This document shows, piece after piece, positions 1 through 12,536 of a stretch of 64,000 nt of DNA. Below the pieces are notes generated by a model that was given only the letters and a program-made list of their open reading frames with translations, searched no databases and was not told the DNA's origin. The stretch spans positions 26,016,695 through 26,080,694 of the forward strand of contig NC_037599.1 in NCBI RefSeq assembly GCF_003073045.1. Reading direction: 5' to 3'. Position 1 is the first letter of the stretch. Every line of letters starts with the position of its first letter. The translations under genes were made by a program, and so were the position numbers. The stretch comes from Pomacea canaliculata (taxonomy: Eukaryota; Mollusca; Gastropoda; Architaenioglossa; Ampullariidae).

Positions 1-224
1 TTTGACAGGAAGATTATCAGGCAAACGGACATCACCTGGACAAAATGCAGTACCCATGCTAGTAATGAATGCAAGAAAGTGAATGAAATTGTACCCGTTA
101 CATTTTACTCTACCGTGGGTAAGTAGACCTCTTCGTTGCAAAGGCGTAAACTTTGAAAAAGATTGCTTATAAGGCCTGCAAGATCTCGCACAGTGTTCTA
201 TTTAGTAAAAAAAATAGTAAAATA

Positions 225-743
225 CAGTCAAATCTCTCTACTATTCCAACCCGCTACTATGCCACTCTCGGTATTGTGCCACTTTTGCTCGGTCCCGACT
301 ATAAATTCAATGTAAAAAAAAATTTTACTATGCCACTATTGTGTGACTGTTAAAAGACACAAGTTGTGAAATTCCACGCAATGCTCGATTATTATACTGT
401 ACGGTAGTGTGCGACATCGCAGTTAGTGGGGATGGAACCTAGCACGCACACAGGGAGGGTGGAGGCTGGCGATGTGGGGGGTGGTGGTCGCTGGCCGGGT
501 GACAGCGGGAGAGCGGGATGGGGTCGACTAGCGACAGGATGCAGGTGCGCGGATGTGGTTGGGAGGGGTGGAGGATGAAGAGGTGAGGGGGAGAATGAGA
601 GGAGACAGCTAGCGCCAGCCGACGATTCTTGAGAGCTTTGGACTGACAAGTAACTTGAGCAAATAAAGCCGTTTTTACGAACCCTCGCTACTAAGCCACT
701 TTTGCTCGGTCCCGGTAGGTGGCATAGTAGGGAGATTTGACTG
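225..743. mobile_element. pogo/Tigger-like non-autonomous MITE with TA target duplication
   Basis: About 20 bp at the left end (225-244, starting CAGTCAAATCTC) match the reverse complement of the right end (724-743) with one mismatch. The element is flanked on both sides by TA (223-224 and 744-745), the target duplication of Tc1/mariner and pogo elements. A second motif (CCACTTTTGCTCGGTCCC) occurs as a direct repeat inside both ends. The GC-rich middle (about 400-640) has no recognisable transposase, so the copy is non-autonomous. The pogo assignment rests on the CAGTCAAA-type terminus and TA duplication only. Confidence 0.75.
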
Positions 744-745
744 TA

Positions 746-3547
746 GTGTCATACAATAATCACCTTTTAAAAACTGCCTAGGGCTAAGACGTATCTCTCT
801 CGTAATCTCGTTAGTACCTCTTTTAATTGTCTTCTGTCTATCCCAACACTGTGGTATCACATAGCCCTTTTGTACTAAGCTCACTGACGTGCAAGGAAAT
901 GTTCTCTATGTAAGTGATTTATACTTCTACATGTAAAGAGGAAGAACCAAAGAAGTAAATGCCTAAACAAGTCTTCATCGAGTGTCGTAATAACCTCATT
1001 AAAAAAGTGTTTGCTGCGACGAACAGCAGAGCACATCAGTTATCATTTTTATCAACTTACATAACAAACACGCAGCACCTATCGAAAGTCCTTCCTATAT
1101 TATTCCTTTAGCAAAACCGCACGCGCGCGCGCGCACACACACACACATTTTGAATTTATCCAACTTTTTACGAAGCATTAACTCGGTCGACTTCAACCCC
1201 CATCAGTCACTAGCCGTTAAAATACGTGCTCAGTTTTAGAAGACAAAGCAACTGTTTTAAAGACTAGTTAGCTAGTAAGTGTTAATACTTTTAATATTTA
1301 AGGAGATTACAAGGTTTTGTGACAATGACATAAAAATAGAAATGTTTAGTATATTTTAGCTGAATCGTAATAGTTCATAGAACAAAGTTATACAGTACTA
1401 ATATTGTCATTTTACCTGCTGACTAAAAACTTGTACCCAACATGTCAAATGGCTACGTAGAGGGGGCTGTCGTACCAGAAATAACACAGAGATTGAATTC
1501 CGCACTGAAGTTTTTTATTCAGTTTTGCTCAGCGTCTGGCCTAACTGCTCTCTCTCAAATTCACAAAAGCTGCCATCCCACTGTCAGTCCTACTATTTCT
1601 TCTCCCTACCCTCGAACATTCTAGCCCTTCTTCGCAGACATTTTACTGTGAACATTGCTACATTGTTGAACATCATTTCCTCCCTCTCACAAGACATTCT
1701 ACCTTTTACATTGCTGCCGTGCTGAACATTCTAGAATATAGATGCAAATCTACAACCCAAAGACATTATACTTCGTACACTACTAGAGTGCTACAAACTT
1801 AATAAGCTTTTCTCACAAACTTCATTATTGTCAGTCAATTTGAGACGCTAGTCACTCTCATTGACACTGATGTTCCTGCCTTGTCAAATGCTATTTGCCA
1901 ATAAACAGAAAATCACAGAAGCATAAATAAAAAATAGTGTACTTACCATAATAACAAAGTGCAGCGTATCTCGGCTTTTCGAGTGTAGAAGACAGCGTGC
2001 GACAGGCAGGAGAGTGCGGTGTGAAATTAAGTGACTATGGCTATCTCTAAGGTCCATCTGTCCAAGCTTTCTTTGGTCCAATGACTCCGATCGAAAGGGA
2101 TGGGAAAATTAAGTGTCAGGTCAAACACACGGCGACTTTACCGCTGACTCGTCTATCTCATAAAAATATCAGTCTACACCTCCAATTGCTCCAAACCCCG
2201 ACCATTTAATTCCCAGTCCATTCCGTGGAGTCTTCCAGAAACTATCACACCCCCACCCCCTTTCCCTTTTGTCGTGTTGTCAACAACAATGCATTACGGC
2301 CCACGATGGCCGTCATGGGTGGAAGTTGCTGTCATCTTAGTCACTGGCCTCTAAACTAAAACATAATTTGCCTCTACCTTGATTGTGGGGTTCAAGACAT
2401 GGAGAAATTTAATGAAAACGTGGACAAACTAACACTTATGTCATAACTCATAACACATCTGTAAACTTTTCTTTTCTTCCATTCTTCATCGTGAAACAAA
2501 TATACGTTACACGAAGCTCCTTTAAAAACACATTCAAATATATGTGATAATTCGAAAGCAAATGTCGCAGCCACCGCAAAACTCAATATACAGCACCATA
2601 TATGACAGCTTCCTTGAAGACAACTAGCGCACAATCAGAAAGATTCCGAGGTGGCTTTGGGGACGGATGGTGGTAGATAGTACCTCCTTTTTACCGGGAG
2701 CTTTGTCGGCAAAGAGCAAAAGAACCACCGTGATCAATTTATAAACCTAATATTTGCGGACAGCAGTTTTTTAAAATGTTTTGCAATAATGTGTTCTATT
2801 TTGCTGGCTGCGATAGTATTACAGGATAATATAGTCTCATTGTATCAAGGATCTACTATGTAGACTAATGTAGTTGTTTGCATGGTGATGGAGATACGGT
2901 TAAGGAAAGTCTCAGTGTTGCTTAGTAACTACGAAAAAAAGCAGCCTTGATGTCTCTCGCTTACAGGCTGCAGCGCCAGGGTCGGGCCCCCACCATGTCG
3001 GTTCACAGAGTGGCCAGTGCACACATCAGTAACATACCTGCCTGATCTCCACTGTTAAGTCCGATTTGCTTGCAGGGCCCGCCCCCTCCTCCATTCCCCC
3101 CTCCCGTAGTGGCACCTGTAGCCAGCAATCTCATGGCACGAACGTTCTTCAGGGCGGTTCACACGCGATAAAATCTTCAGTGTCCAGCAGCCGTCGCCTC
3201 TTGGCTTGCCCAGCGAGAATATGATAACCGCTGACTACACTTCTCACGACAGGCCCCAGCACCCCGAAATTGTATTCTACAGACTTGAAACTCAACTTCT
3301 GCAAGTGTAATGCTTGGGTGTTCTGTCCTTAGACCTTTCTTTAAAAGAAAAAGAAAAGGAGAAGAAGAAAAAAAAATCCACTGACCAAGGCCGGGCCCCC
3401 TTGACAACCGCGGGCCCGGGTACACCAGACCCCCTGTCCCCCCCTCTCGTCAGGCCTGGCTACACGGCAGCCTGGAGGACCTGCGGCGCACAGCATCATT
3501 TGTGCAGGAGACAGGCGTGTCCATTTGAGTGAACGACGAAGAAGAAG
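746..3547. other. No recognised gene; unassigned intergenic DNA
   Basis: I see no conserved domain on either strand. Short open stretches here (for example near 2400-2630 and 3180-3530) have no recognisable motif or splice context. The stretch at about 2940-3530 is clearly more GC-rich than its surroundings and may be an old repeat, but no ends could be found. A CG/CA dinucleotide run lies near 1121-1145. Confidence 0.5.
1121..1145. repeat. (CG)n(CA)n microsatellite
   Basis: A run of alternating CG dinucleotides passes directly into a run of CA dinucleotides. Confidence 0.9.
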
Positions 3548-6213
3548 GCTGTATAGACTCGAGAAAAAGCCCGGATGTTTAAGCTAGAGAATCACATCGC
3601 AAGGTCAGCGGCAACCAGTCGTCAGGACTGTCTTCTATCATCGCAAAGACATCAGTGACCACGCGGTGAGAACAGGACTACTTGGATGCCATGACCTCAA
3701 GACCTTGTACTCTATCCCCCTATAAAGTGACTATGAGCTCATGGCTCATTGATGAAGCATCCAACACCCATATTTCTCTTTGGACACATTTGTGAAAACA
3801 GTTAATTTCTCTGCCGGATGCTTACTTGTTCTGTCCATGATTCTAAAGACACCAGATCGGCGTCTTTTTCTTGGCAGCTTGTCAGGGCTGAGGACCAGTT
3901 CTTTGGTTCCAGAGACAGTTGGTAGCAGGAAGAATTGAGAAGCATCCAGCCTGTACCACAGTTGTCTGTTGTCTGAGATGCGCCTGTTTTTCCGCAGGCA
4001 ATTGTAAACATGTTACATTAAGTTTCTATGTACAAACAGGTGAATAATGTTGGTATATATGTAACGATGAAAATGACACAAGACATCCTTGATGTGAGAG
4101 TGGCGATAACGTGTTATGGATATAGGAAGTTTTATTTTTGACATTTAGGGATATCAGCATTGCGGACTGTCAATAAATGCATCATGTGACTTTATTTGTA
4201 AATGTATTTATATCTTTTAAGTTTATTATTCATGACTCTCTTTTGAATTTGTGAAGTTAAAGAAACACATGTAAAATATGCAGGTCAAAGCATTTTCACC
4301 CGGTGGTTTGTCGTAGGACGATTGAGCTTTGTCATGTAGCCAAGTGAACAAGTGTAAGACAGGGATTCATACCGAAGAATGTTCATTGCTTAAAAAAATT
4401 TTTAAAAAACGAACCTTTCTATGATTTTAAAGTTTTTAAAGTCTATAATCTGATATTTCAAATAAATTTTACACACTAGCGTTGCATACTTACTCCCTGT
4501 TAAGAGAAGGATGACAACAGCTGTCACAGAGACCATTCTCGGAGACATCTCTCGTTGATTTGCGACTGTATGTCAGAGACAGGACAGGGAAGTCCTTCTC
4601 CCCAGTGCAGCCACACAGTCAGTTGTTAGGACAGTTGCACTGACATTTGAGAAACACGTAAGCATCGCATTTAATCTACTAAGTAGTTGCTGAGAGTTTA
4701 ATCATGGCAATGAAGATACGGTCGAACATTCTAGATTTCCCTGCAAGTTTCTTTAAACTGAAAGATAAAGAAAATCCTTCTCAATCTTCACTTTAGAATA
4801 CTACCTGAAGAGCGATAAACGACTTGGGAAACTATTTATGCATGCATATCGGGACTGACATTACACTCCATGTTACCCTAAGATCACATCCTCTTTCAAC
4901 ATCCTGTTTTGTACACATGTTATATAAAACTCATATATACACACACAGTGACAGTGCGGACTGTAACCTTTTATTCTGAATAATCTTCAATTCTGTGAGG
5001 TTCCTGATATAAGCAATAGTCTCACTGATGTCCTAAATGTTGAGACTAAAACAAATGTTAGTTTTCTCTTCTTTGTCTTAAGGATCTCAAATATCTAAAC
5101 CTCAACATGCTAGCCCCTTTTAGAAAATAGAGCTTTTTCAAGCAAGTCTAGAATTCGACATTTCAAAAATTATGACCATTACTGTCAAGACCTCGCTAGA
5201 TATTCTTAAAACAGAAAGCAGTGTTGTCGAATGTTGCATGTGGCTGGACACAGAACAAGATACTATTTCCCCAAAAGTAAATAAACAAAATATTTATTCG
5301 TTCATTGACTGGTACCAGTTGACGAACGGTTATACTGGTTCGCCGGTGTTAGTCATCGGGACAAACATCTGGATAGAATCAGTGTCTATTAGCCTCATTG
5401 TTAGTGATGAGCAGGTCTACATCTTCATGATTGCAGGACATAGGATTCATGTAACTTATTGTCAACGGGAATCTGTTGAATATTTTAGTACCTTCGTACT
5501 TTATACTGTATTATACATGAGCGCAGAATGCTCTCTTTGAAATAAATGTAAAATAATTATAATGGTTCTGGAGCAGTACAAAGCTTTTATTTACGATCTT
5601 GGAACCAGAGTAAGACAATGGTCACACACAGGACATACTGTAGAAATTGAAATGAACAGGATCTCGTTTCCACTTAGAGTTCATTATATTTCATCACCAC
5701 TTTTTTATGGAGAAAGAAAAACTTATTGTAATTTTTAAAAAAATAAGATTCAGCATCGTGCCTAGAAACAGTAAATATTTTTGTTGTCATATCGACAACA
5801 ATGAGAAGACGAATCGGAGTGATTTTGTTTTTGTGCTCATCAGTATCTGGTTAAATTTATAATTTTACTTCTCCAATGAGTTCAAATAAAGTAGTCTAAG
5901 TAATAAAACATGAAATGCGCCACCATTTCGCTTATCTCAGGCTTAACTCTGTTGATATCCGATCATCCCATTCCCTGGCTTATTAAGCTGATCAAAAAAA
6001 AAAATTAGGACCGAGCCACTCGATGGCAATGTTTCAAGTTGATTTGCAGTACTTTTGCTGTTGTTCTCTGTCTTTGAAGACAGCATGGTACATGCGCACC
6101 TACCTTCAGAACATCAAGAGCTAACAATATTTGTATAATTTAACTTTTCCAAATGATGTTACAAGGTGTAAAACGTATTTTGTGTTCTCAACAGACATCA
6201 GTGACTAGACACG
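3548..6213. repeat. Segmental duplication, copy 1 (partner 17483-20069)
   Basis: Almost continuous similarity runs from the stretch around 3548 (TATAGACT.GAGAAA) through a lectin signal-peptide exon and first CTLD exon, on to the shared stretch AGCATGGTACATGCGCACCT and ending at ACTAGACAC near 6205. The partner copy at 17483-20069 has the same order and orientation. Copy 1 carries an extra stretch near 3630-3668. Copy 2 carries a hAT insertion close to its right end that copy 1 lacks. Breakpoints are approximate. Confidence 0.85.
3826..4548 (-). pseudogene. Truncated C-type lectin gene (gene A): signal peptide exon plus first CTLD exon only
   Basis: Exon 1 (4548-4494) starts at ATG, encodes MSPRMVSV followed by a hydrophobic core ending in LLLTG, and ends in phase 1 at a GTAAGT donor. 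Exon 2 (3983-3826) starts after AG in phase 1 and encodes the N-terminal half of a CTLD: C-GTGW near its start, SSCY, NWSSAL, then SCQEKDADL, ending in phase 0 at GTAAGC. Both exons are open and closely match gene B exons 1-2, because they lie in a segmental duplication. No WWVG exon or C-terminal CTLD exon follows on the minus strand down to position 1; the duplication breakpoint near 3.55 kb cut the gene. It is therefore most likely a non-functional fragment, unless it splices to exons outside the window. Confidence 0.75.
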
Positions 6214-8230
6214 TTGAACATCGATGAGTGAACAAAGTGTGTTTGTTTGTGTGGGGAGAGGGGGGGAGAGGGGGGGAGTTAATGACTATGAAAACACGAT
6301 GGAGAACCGAATTTAAGAACAATTCACTGGCAATATCAACACATACTCCTGAACCAGCCCTTTAAGGTTAATAAACATTAAATCAGAAATTGCTAGTTGT
6401 GGTCTGTAAGCCAATTCTAAACACGTCTTGCTTGAACTCATGGTAAAAATTGAATTTGCGTGTATATATGTATTATATACTCTGTGTGACTTCAGATTAC
6501 TTTCATTTTATTTATGCAAACAAAAAATAACGAGAATGACTCATGGAACTATGTGGATTGAAAAGAAATTAAGAGTAAATAAATAAAAGCTTTTAATTTT
6601 ATTGGAATCATTCTAATCGGAATATTTTACTTTCTAAATCAGAATGAATAATTCAAAAACTTTTTGAACTACATGTATGTAGAGTGTAAAACATAATTGT
6701 TAAAGAAATAAAAGCTTGTCTGTAGTATTGGAGTTGTCATAACTCTGGTTAGCACTGAAAGTATTACTGACTTAAAAAGGTCCTAATCTCTAGTATCGAG
6801 GTGTGCTGAACAAGAATACGACCAGACAATTTTCATATTAGCTGTCGTGTAGAAGATATTTGATATAGTTCCTTTTCTGTTTTACCGTGTCCATCTATCC
6901 AGTAAAACTGTAACAACATCCTAAATAACCGGGATAGCAAAGCAAAAGAAGTCGAGAATAGTCTACTTCAACATGTCGTCTGCTTTGAATCCAATTCCAT
7001 ATGGTGAGTTGGAGAGAAGAATATTGAGCACCCAGCTCTCCCCGAGGCTCACAAAATCCTGCTACCACGCCTTCACAACAAACTAAGTTTAATGAAAATA
7101 AAAATCGTGAAAGCCATGGACTGGACTTCGCCAGCTTTCCGATACCTTCATGAATGATTCCATCAGATTTGATCTAATGTAGGCAGTATATTTGTCTTAG
7201 CATTATAGTATTTTAGGAATGCGATAAATGTGTTAGATACACTGATGTCTTTTACTATTCTTGTTGGCCTTTACACATATTCCTAAGCTGTTTCAAACTA
7301 CTATAAAATTGCATCACCTTAAGCTCAACGTTGTCAAACATTCAGATCAGTTGATGAAACAGGTGCGCTTACTAAAATTTATGGGAACTGAATTCAAACT
7401 GTTCAGGGGAGGTAAGCAAGTAAATTCGAAACAAACTGCTAAAGGTAAGTTGTCTCCCATAGATCGAAAGGCGAGCTCTTTATATCTGCGCTTGATTATT
7501 TACACATAATACAATAGACCGTAATGTCTACAATTTATTAAGAACAGGAAAAAGGTGTTAGATACCACAGAAATGATTTGTTGTTTTTATACAACAGTGA
7601 AATAAAGAATCAGTCAATGTCTTTTATTTCAGTGCTACTTTAGTCCATCACACTTGTTCGTGCATCTGGTGTGGTGAGTCCCTCGGTGTGGTTGTCGTAG
7701 TCTAACGTGTCACTCACGTGTTTATGGTGTTGCTGATGTCAACAAAGCTGTCAGTTGTACAAAAACATCTTCATAGACATATACACCGTAACAATACTTA
7801 TGTGGACAATACAAGTCTGCTGTATGATGTTTGTACATCGACAGTTTATTCTAACTTCTGCCCGCTGTTAACAGACACGTGACCGTTGATTAGAATTCTT
7901 TCCAGTTGTCTCCATCCTAGAATCACAGTTTTTTACATAATCTGATTTGTTTACCATGATAAAGGAGTAAAGGATGAGACAAACAATCCTCATCAAACGC
8001 TATAATGACCTTTCTCTTAGAATTTTTAAAAATTTTATTTAATATTGAAACAAAATACAAGCTACCATCTGAGGGTGTAGGTGAGAGAGAACCAGAGACA
8101 GGTAGGGTATAGAGATTGTGATCGGGTGGATGTGAGTTGGGTAGTTAGTTGTTGGAGTGTGTCTAAGGTGTGTGCTCGTATTTCATTGTGTTGCTCTCTT
8201 TGAATTTTTATATTTCTTTCCTTCATACAG
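6214..8230. other. No recognised gene; AT-rich spacer upstream of a GIMAP gene
   Basis: I see no conserved domain here. A G-rich simple stretch (repeated GGGGGGGAGA) lies near 6252-6279. The first exon and promoter of the GIMAP-like gene that begins at 8231 should lie in or near this stretch, but I cannot identify them. Confidence 0.45.
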
Positions 8231-9830
8231 GGCCCAGGTATGCACGTTACATAACAGCAGAGTCTCACGTGTTTATCGTTGTAGGAAGGAGCGGCAGTGG
8301 AAAAAGCAGGATAGGAAACACTCTTCTCGGAAGACATGCCTTCGTAATCGGAGATGGGTCTTATCCAATAACAAGGAAGTCTCAGATAAAATCAACAATA
8401 AGAAGACACACAATATCAACGGTGCGATGTTGCATAGTATTCTCATATTTATTCTCAAGCAACCGCAGATTCTTGCAAGAAATAATAGTTTTCTGTCTTA
8501 CACTCACACAAACAAACAAACAAACAAATACAATTAAATAGACAGAGTAATGACTTTCTTATCTCGCCGCCATGCCTCCAACACAAATGTCAGGTGACAT
8601 AACAAGTATACGATCCATCAGGGACAGGAGGGTCTGGTACCTTAGAGGAAATACGTTAGCCACCAAGTGTGGCGAGAAGTGGGGCATGTGAGATAATTGT
8701 ATGTGGGATAATTAGTCGAGATATATTTGTTTAATTTTGAGGACTTCTATTTAAACTGTTCCATGTAAAAAGATGGAGAACAGACAGGATCGGCTTTTAT
8801 GAATGTAGGACGAGAGAGTGAGATACAATGAGAGAGAGAGGACCAGTCATCGTAACTTTATTTACAGGCTGATTATAAATCTTTCAGGATATTTCTTTCT
8901 ACTCTGTTTCACTAATAACGTATCTGAAATAAAATCGCGTCTTCCTGACTCGCAGTTCGATTTGGCAGACTGTCATAAAATTGTTTTATTCGTGCAAAGG
9001 TCTTGGATACTCCTGACATCTTCAGCCTGAGCTGTGAACCTGAAAATCAGATAACAGAAATTAAGAGGTGGAAGACACTGACATCACATGAAAAGCCGAT
9101 CATCCTGTTGGCCGTGCGCCTCGATATGGAGTACATGATCGATGACTACGCCATCTACAAAGAGTTCAAGCGGCTCTGGGCAGACGACTCCGACATCGCA
9201 CGTCATCTGGTTGTGGCCTTCACCTTCGGAGACCGGATACACAGAGACTTTGTGAGGGAGTTGAAGGACATAAGCGTGGAGCTCAAGAGTGTCTTGAAGG
9301 ATGCCCACAATCGCTACGTGATTTTTCAAGTAGATACAGGTGTAGGTATTTATGTTTTACCTTGGTTTTCATTTGTTCTAGGATAATGAGTGTGCGTGTG
9401 TGTGTTGTCATACTGAGTTTGTGACTTATCAGTTCTAGGGGCAGTGGGAGATCCTCAATTCTTCTTTCCTTTTGCTCCTCAGGAGAAAGACATCCACGAA
9501 GAGTTCGACCAGTTCTCTAGTATCATCAACGAATGGCAAACACAGTACGGCTTCGTTCACATCCAGAAAGTCACGACCTCTGTGATATTCATCATAGCCC
9601 TAATAGCTTGTGTCTGCATTGTCATGGAAGTCTACAATGGTATGGAGTTGATTGTGGCAGGTGGACTGCTGTGTCTCTTCATGGCTGTGCTGTGGTATTG
9701 GATGAGGCAACTGGGCAGGCTAACCACCACCCAAAATAATCATGAGCCACATATAGAGGCGATGCAAAGAGTGACCAGCATCTTGTGTAGCTTTTACTTA
9801 TATACTTCGACAGCAGCCAGTGCTTACTAG
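8231..9830 (+). CDS. AIG1/GIMAP-family GTPase with C-terminal membrane hairpin, probably damaged
   Basis: Three exons are recognised. The first (8231 to about 8421) follows a pyrimidine-rich AG and carries the P-loop GRSGSGKS followed by GNTLLGR, the AIG1 hallmark. The second (9000 to 9329 or 9341) begins VLDTPDIF, the G3 position where the family normally has DTPG. It continues with a typical EIKRW helix, ILLAVRLD, an FTFGD G4-like motif and NRYVIF. The third (9483-9830) encodes EKDIHEEF, then two hydrophobic segments of about 17-20 residues separated by only a few residues (around YNGME), and stops at TAG 9828-9830. An ATTAAA lies 19 nt after the stop. GIMAPs bind GTP and scaffold on intracellular membranes; the hairpin suggests membrane anchoring. 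Downstream of the P-loop, the conserved (I)NG motif is found only in the +1-shifted frame, and the exon-1 donor (GTGCGA) is weak, so the gene may be decaying. The start codon and 5' exon were not found. Confidence 0.7.
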
Positions 9831-11241
9831 CCAACCGTCATAATTCCTATTAAAGGTCTGTTGAAGTGATTACTCTTTTGTAATGATTTAGTAAACTTCA
9901 ATTGCAAGCTCCTATTTTTCAACCTTTCCAATAATCGTCCTTTTTCACACCCTTCCTTTTGTAATATCATGTTACTCTTAGCGCTTGTTCTTGTTGTTTG
10001 CTTCCTCTTTGTTTTCTGTATTTGATTTTTTTCTTTGTTTAGTACGGTTGTTTATTCTTTTATAGTTTATGTTATTTGTTTGTTTTCTTGTCCCTCGTAT
10101 GCTGTCCATGTTTTGTTCTTGTTCTTAAGTGCTAAGGGCATGCTCCTGAGGAGTGTGAGTATGCGCTTTACAAATTTTGCATATTTTATATTATTTTTTA
10201 TTCTTGAGATACATGACCACAAACATTACCTTAGGAGGTCAAAAACACAGACATCAGGTTAAAAAATAATCCTGAAGGCGACAGTTACATACAATGCTCA
10301 GCAAGCGGTACACGACTCCCCATCCCTGCTCTTCCTTGAACAGAAAACTTGACAACGTGCGAATCAATGCAAGAAGAACAGATTTATCAATCATAGAATT
10401 ATGTTAAATAAATGCAAAACACACTGGCTTATCTAATTCAAGTCTTATCCGTTATATTCCAAGCTACAGGTCTGTTAACTCTCGTTATGACCACCATCCA
10501 CTCTTTCATACAGAATCTCATCAACTTTGCTCATGCAAATGAGATTGCCATCTACATCCTACAGCACACAGTGTAGCGAGTCGGGGTTAACAATACCACG
10601 TATATCCGCCGAACAGACACCAATCTGATGCTATACCCTCCTCCCAAGTCCGGTGCTTTGGAACACGAGAAAATATACAGATGTCCTCCTCTCCTCTAAG
10701 AAAGTCGACGTGTTCTTCCTGCCTTAACGTTCAACGTCCGCCTCTCAAAGTAGTCCCAGTTCTGGACACATAGACCTTGGAGTTTGAATGATCCATAAGT
10801 GCATGCGGCACAGAGCTGAACGAAATTTTTAGTTCATACTAAATGAAAGAACAAAAAGCTAAAAGTCTTACTGGAGAGTCTGTTTGTTTACAACGTTCTT
10901 AGAGTATCAGCACAAGTAAAATGCAAAATAACAAATGTATCCAAAAATTAAGAATCAAAGATAACTGTGTTTGAATAATAATAAAAAAAAGAGAAAATGT
11001 ACGACTTAGTCTCAGTCATTTTTCTGGTCACAACTCAGGGGACTTAACCCTATTACATATTAGCATAGAAAAGTGGTTGCCTCCCTTACTATAGGACCTT
11101 TTAAATAAGCTTTTATACCATGTATCATCAACAAGAATAACAGGAAAACAGTAGAAATGTGCCTTTTATATGTACCTTGAAAGAATTGAGCTCTGCACAC
11201 AATCCAGAAGCCTTTCTACTGAATCAGAGTTGAATACTTAC
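9831..11241. other. Gene-poor stretch with a possible decayed CTLD exon
   Basis: No intact gene is visible. On the minus strand at about 10620-10510 a short stretch reads DGNLICMSKVDEIL, resembling the end of a first CTLD exon (consensus DGANLLSI.S.DEL). It has an in-frame stop just before it and no clear splice sites. It lies where exon 2 would be expected downstream of the signal-exon relic at 11242-11303. Confidence 0.3.
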
Positions 11242-11303
11242 TTTCAGGGAAAAGAATCAGGACGATGAATGCAGATGTTACAAAGACCGTTGTATGTAGG
11301 CAT
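11242..11303 (-). pseudogene. Relic signal-peptide exon of a CTLD gene
   Basis: On the minus strand an ATG (11303-11301) begins a segment that aligns with the signal exons of genes A and B and ends at a good GTAAGTAT donor. The ATG frame hits TGA just before the donor. The hydrophobic frame (VFVTSAFIVLILFPE) is out of phase with the ATG and has no upstream ATG. This points to an indel in an old first exon. No intact CTLD exon follows it. Confidence 0.5.
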
Positions 11304-12536
11304 CTCTGTTTGATTTTATGTATAATATTATAAAGCATTAATTATTATTGTAGAATATCACACAAAAACAATTTTCAACTTCCACATTTCCACTAACAGG
11401 ATAGTAGCTCTTGTGGAAACCTGTTTTAAGAGAACATTCTGAGGTTAGTTACTGAGTGACTTCACAGTTTGAATCTTTTACATACAGTATTCATTCAAAT
11501 TACAAAATATTTTCTAGGAACAGAAATATGTAAACTTAGACACGAGCAAACATAATTTAATAACCATGTTTTTGACTGATACTTGTTTTCTTTTTTTTCT
11601 GTCTCACGGGTAAAAACCTCATTTTAAGCGTGATACCGCTATAATTCATAACTTTTAGACAAACCAATCAAATTTTCACAATAATGGAAAATACTCCTAG
11701 CTTATAATCCCCACCAGCGAGTTTGGGAACAAGACAAAGGTCCCACTTCTATCTAATCATGTATTACATCAAAGCAAATTATATATATATACTGTGCGTG
11801 CATAATCACTTGCTACAAAACACAAAAAAATACAAGCGTACAGACCTTACGACTCATTTTATCAAAAAGATATAATTCCATCCCATCTATCTTGGACGAC
11901 TGTTGGAGTCTAATTTCTTTGTTGTTGACCCCGTGAAGAAGAAAAGCTTTTGATGGGTACTTGTTGACCTGAAAGATTACCAGTAATACTGACAGTCTTA
12001 GCGATTTTGTTTGGTACCCACTGAGCTTAAATCAACATTCTTAAATTATAACACAAACAACTTAGCCTGTGAAAAATGTGGGTAATATTGAGTTTTCATG
12101 ATAAAATAGTAATGTTGTGTTATTATGTTTATCATCATCATCATCATGGTTATCATGTTAATCATCATATCCAATTAATGAAAAGGCAAAAGTGTTCTGG
12201 CTATTTTTCTCACCTTTTCCTGGGAGGATCTGCAGAGGGTCCTCACCAACTGATTTTTCTAGGGGATAATTGTCAGCGGCTGGTTTGCGATAAAAATTTG
12301 CGGGTTACCTATCGGGATGTTCGCGGACCTAGGGCACTCATCCCGATCGAGAGGTCCAAAACAACTTGGCAGTCAACTGAGTTGACTTACAGAGATATTT
12401 GTTCTCGCCAATGTCCAGATTTGTGTAACCACGCATAACACTAACCAAGCATAACAAACTAAATGTTCATGACACACCTCAGGAATTTAAAGGCACAGAG
12501 GTCTTCATTAATGCACGGCCATTTTGTCATAGATAC

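Noticed and set aside
392..649. Proline-rich open frame on the minus strand
   Set aside because: It is the GC-rich interior of a MITE; no gene signal.
5172..5540. Open frame of 122 codons on the plus strand
   Set aside because: The duplicated copy at about 18870-19240 has stops in this frame despite good overall similarity, and no domain is visible; it is probably chance.
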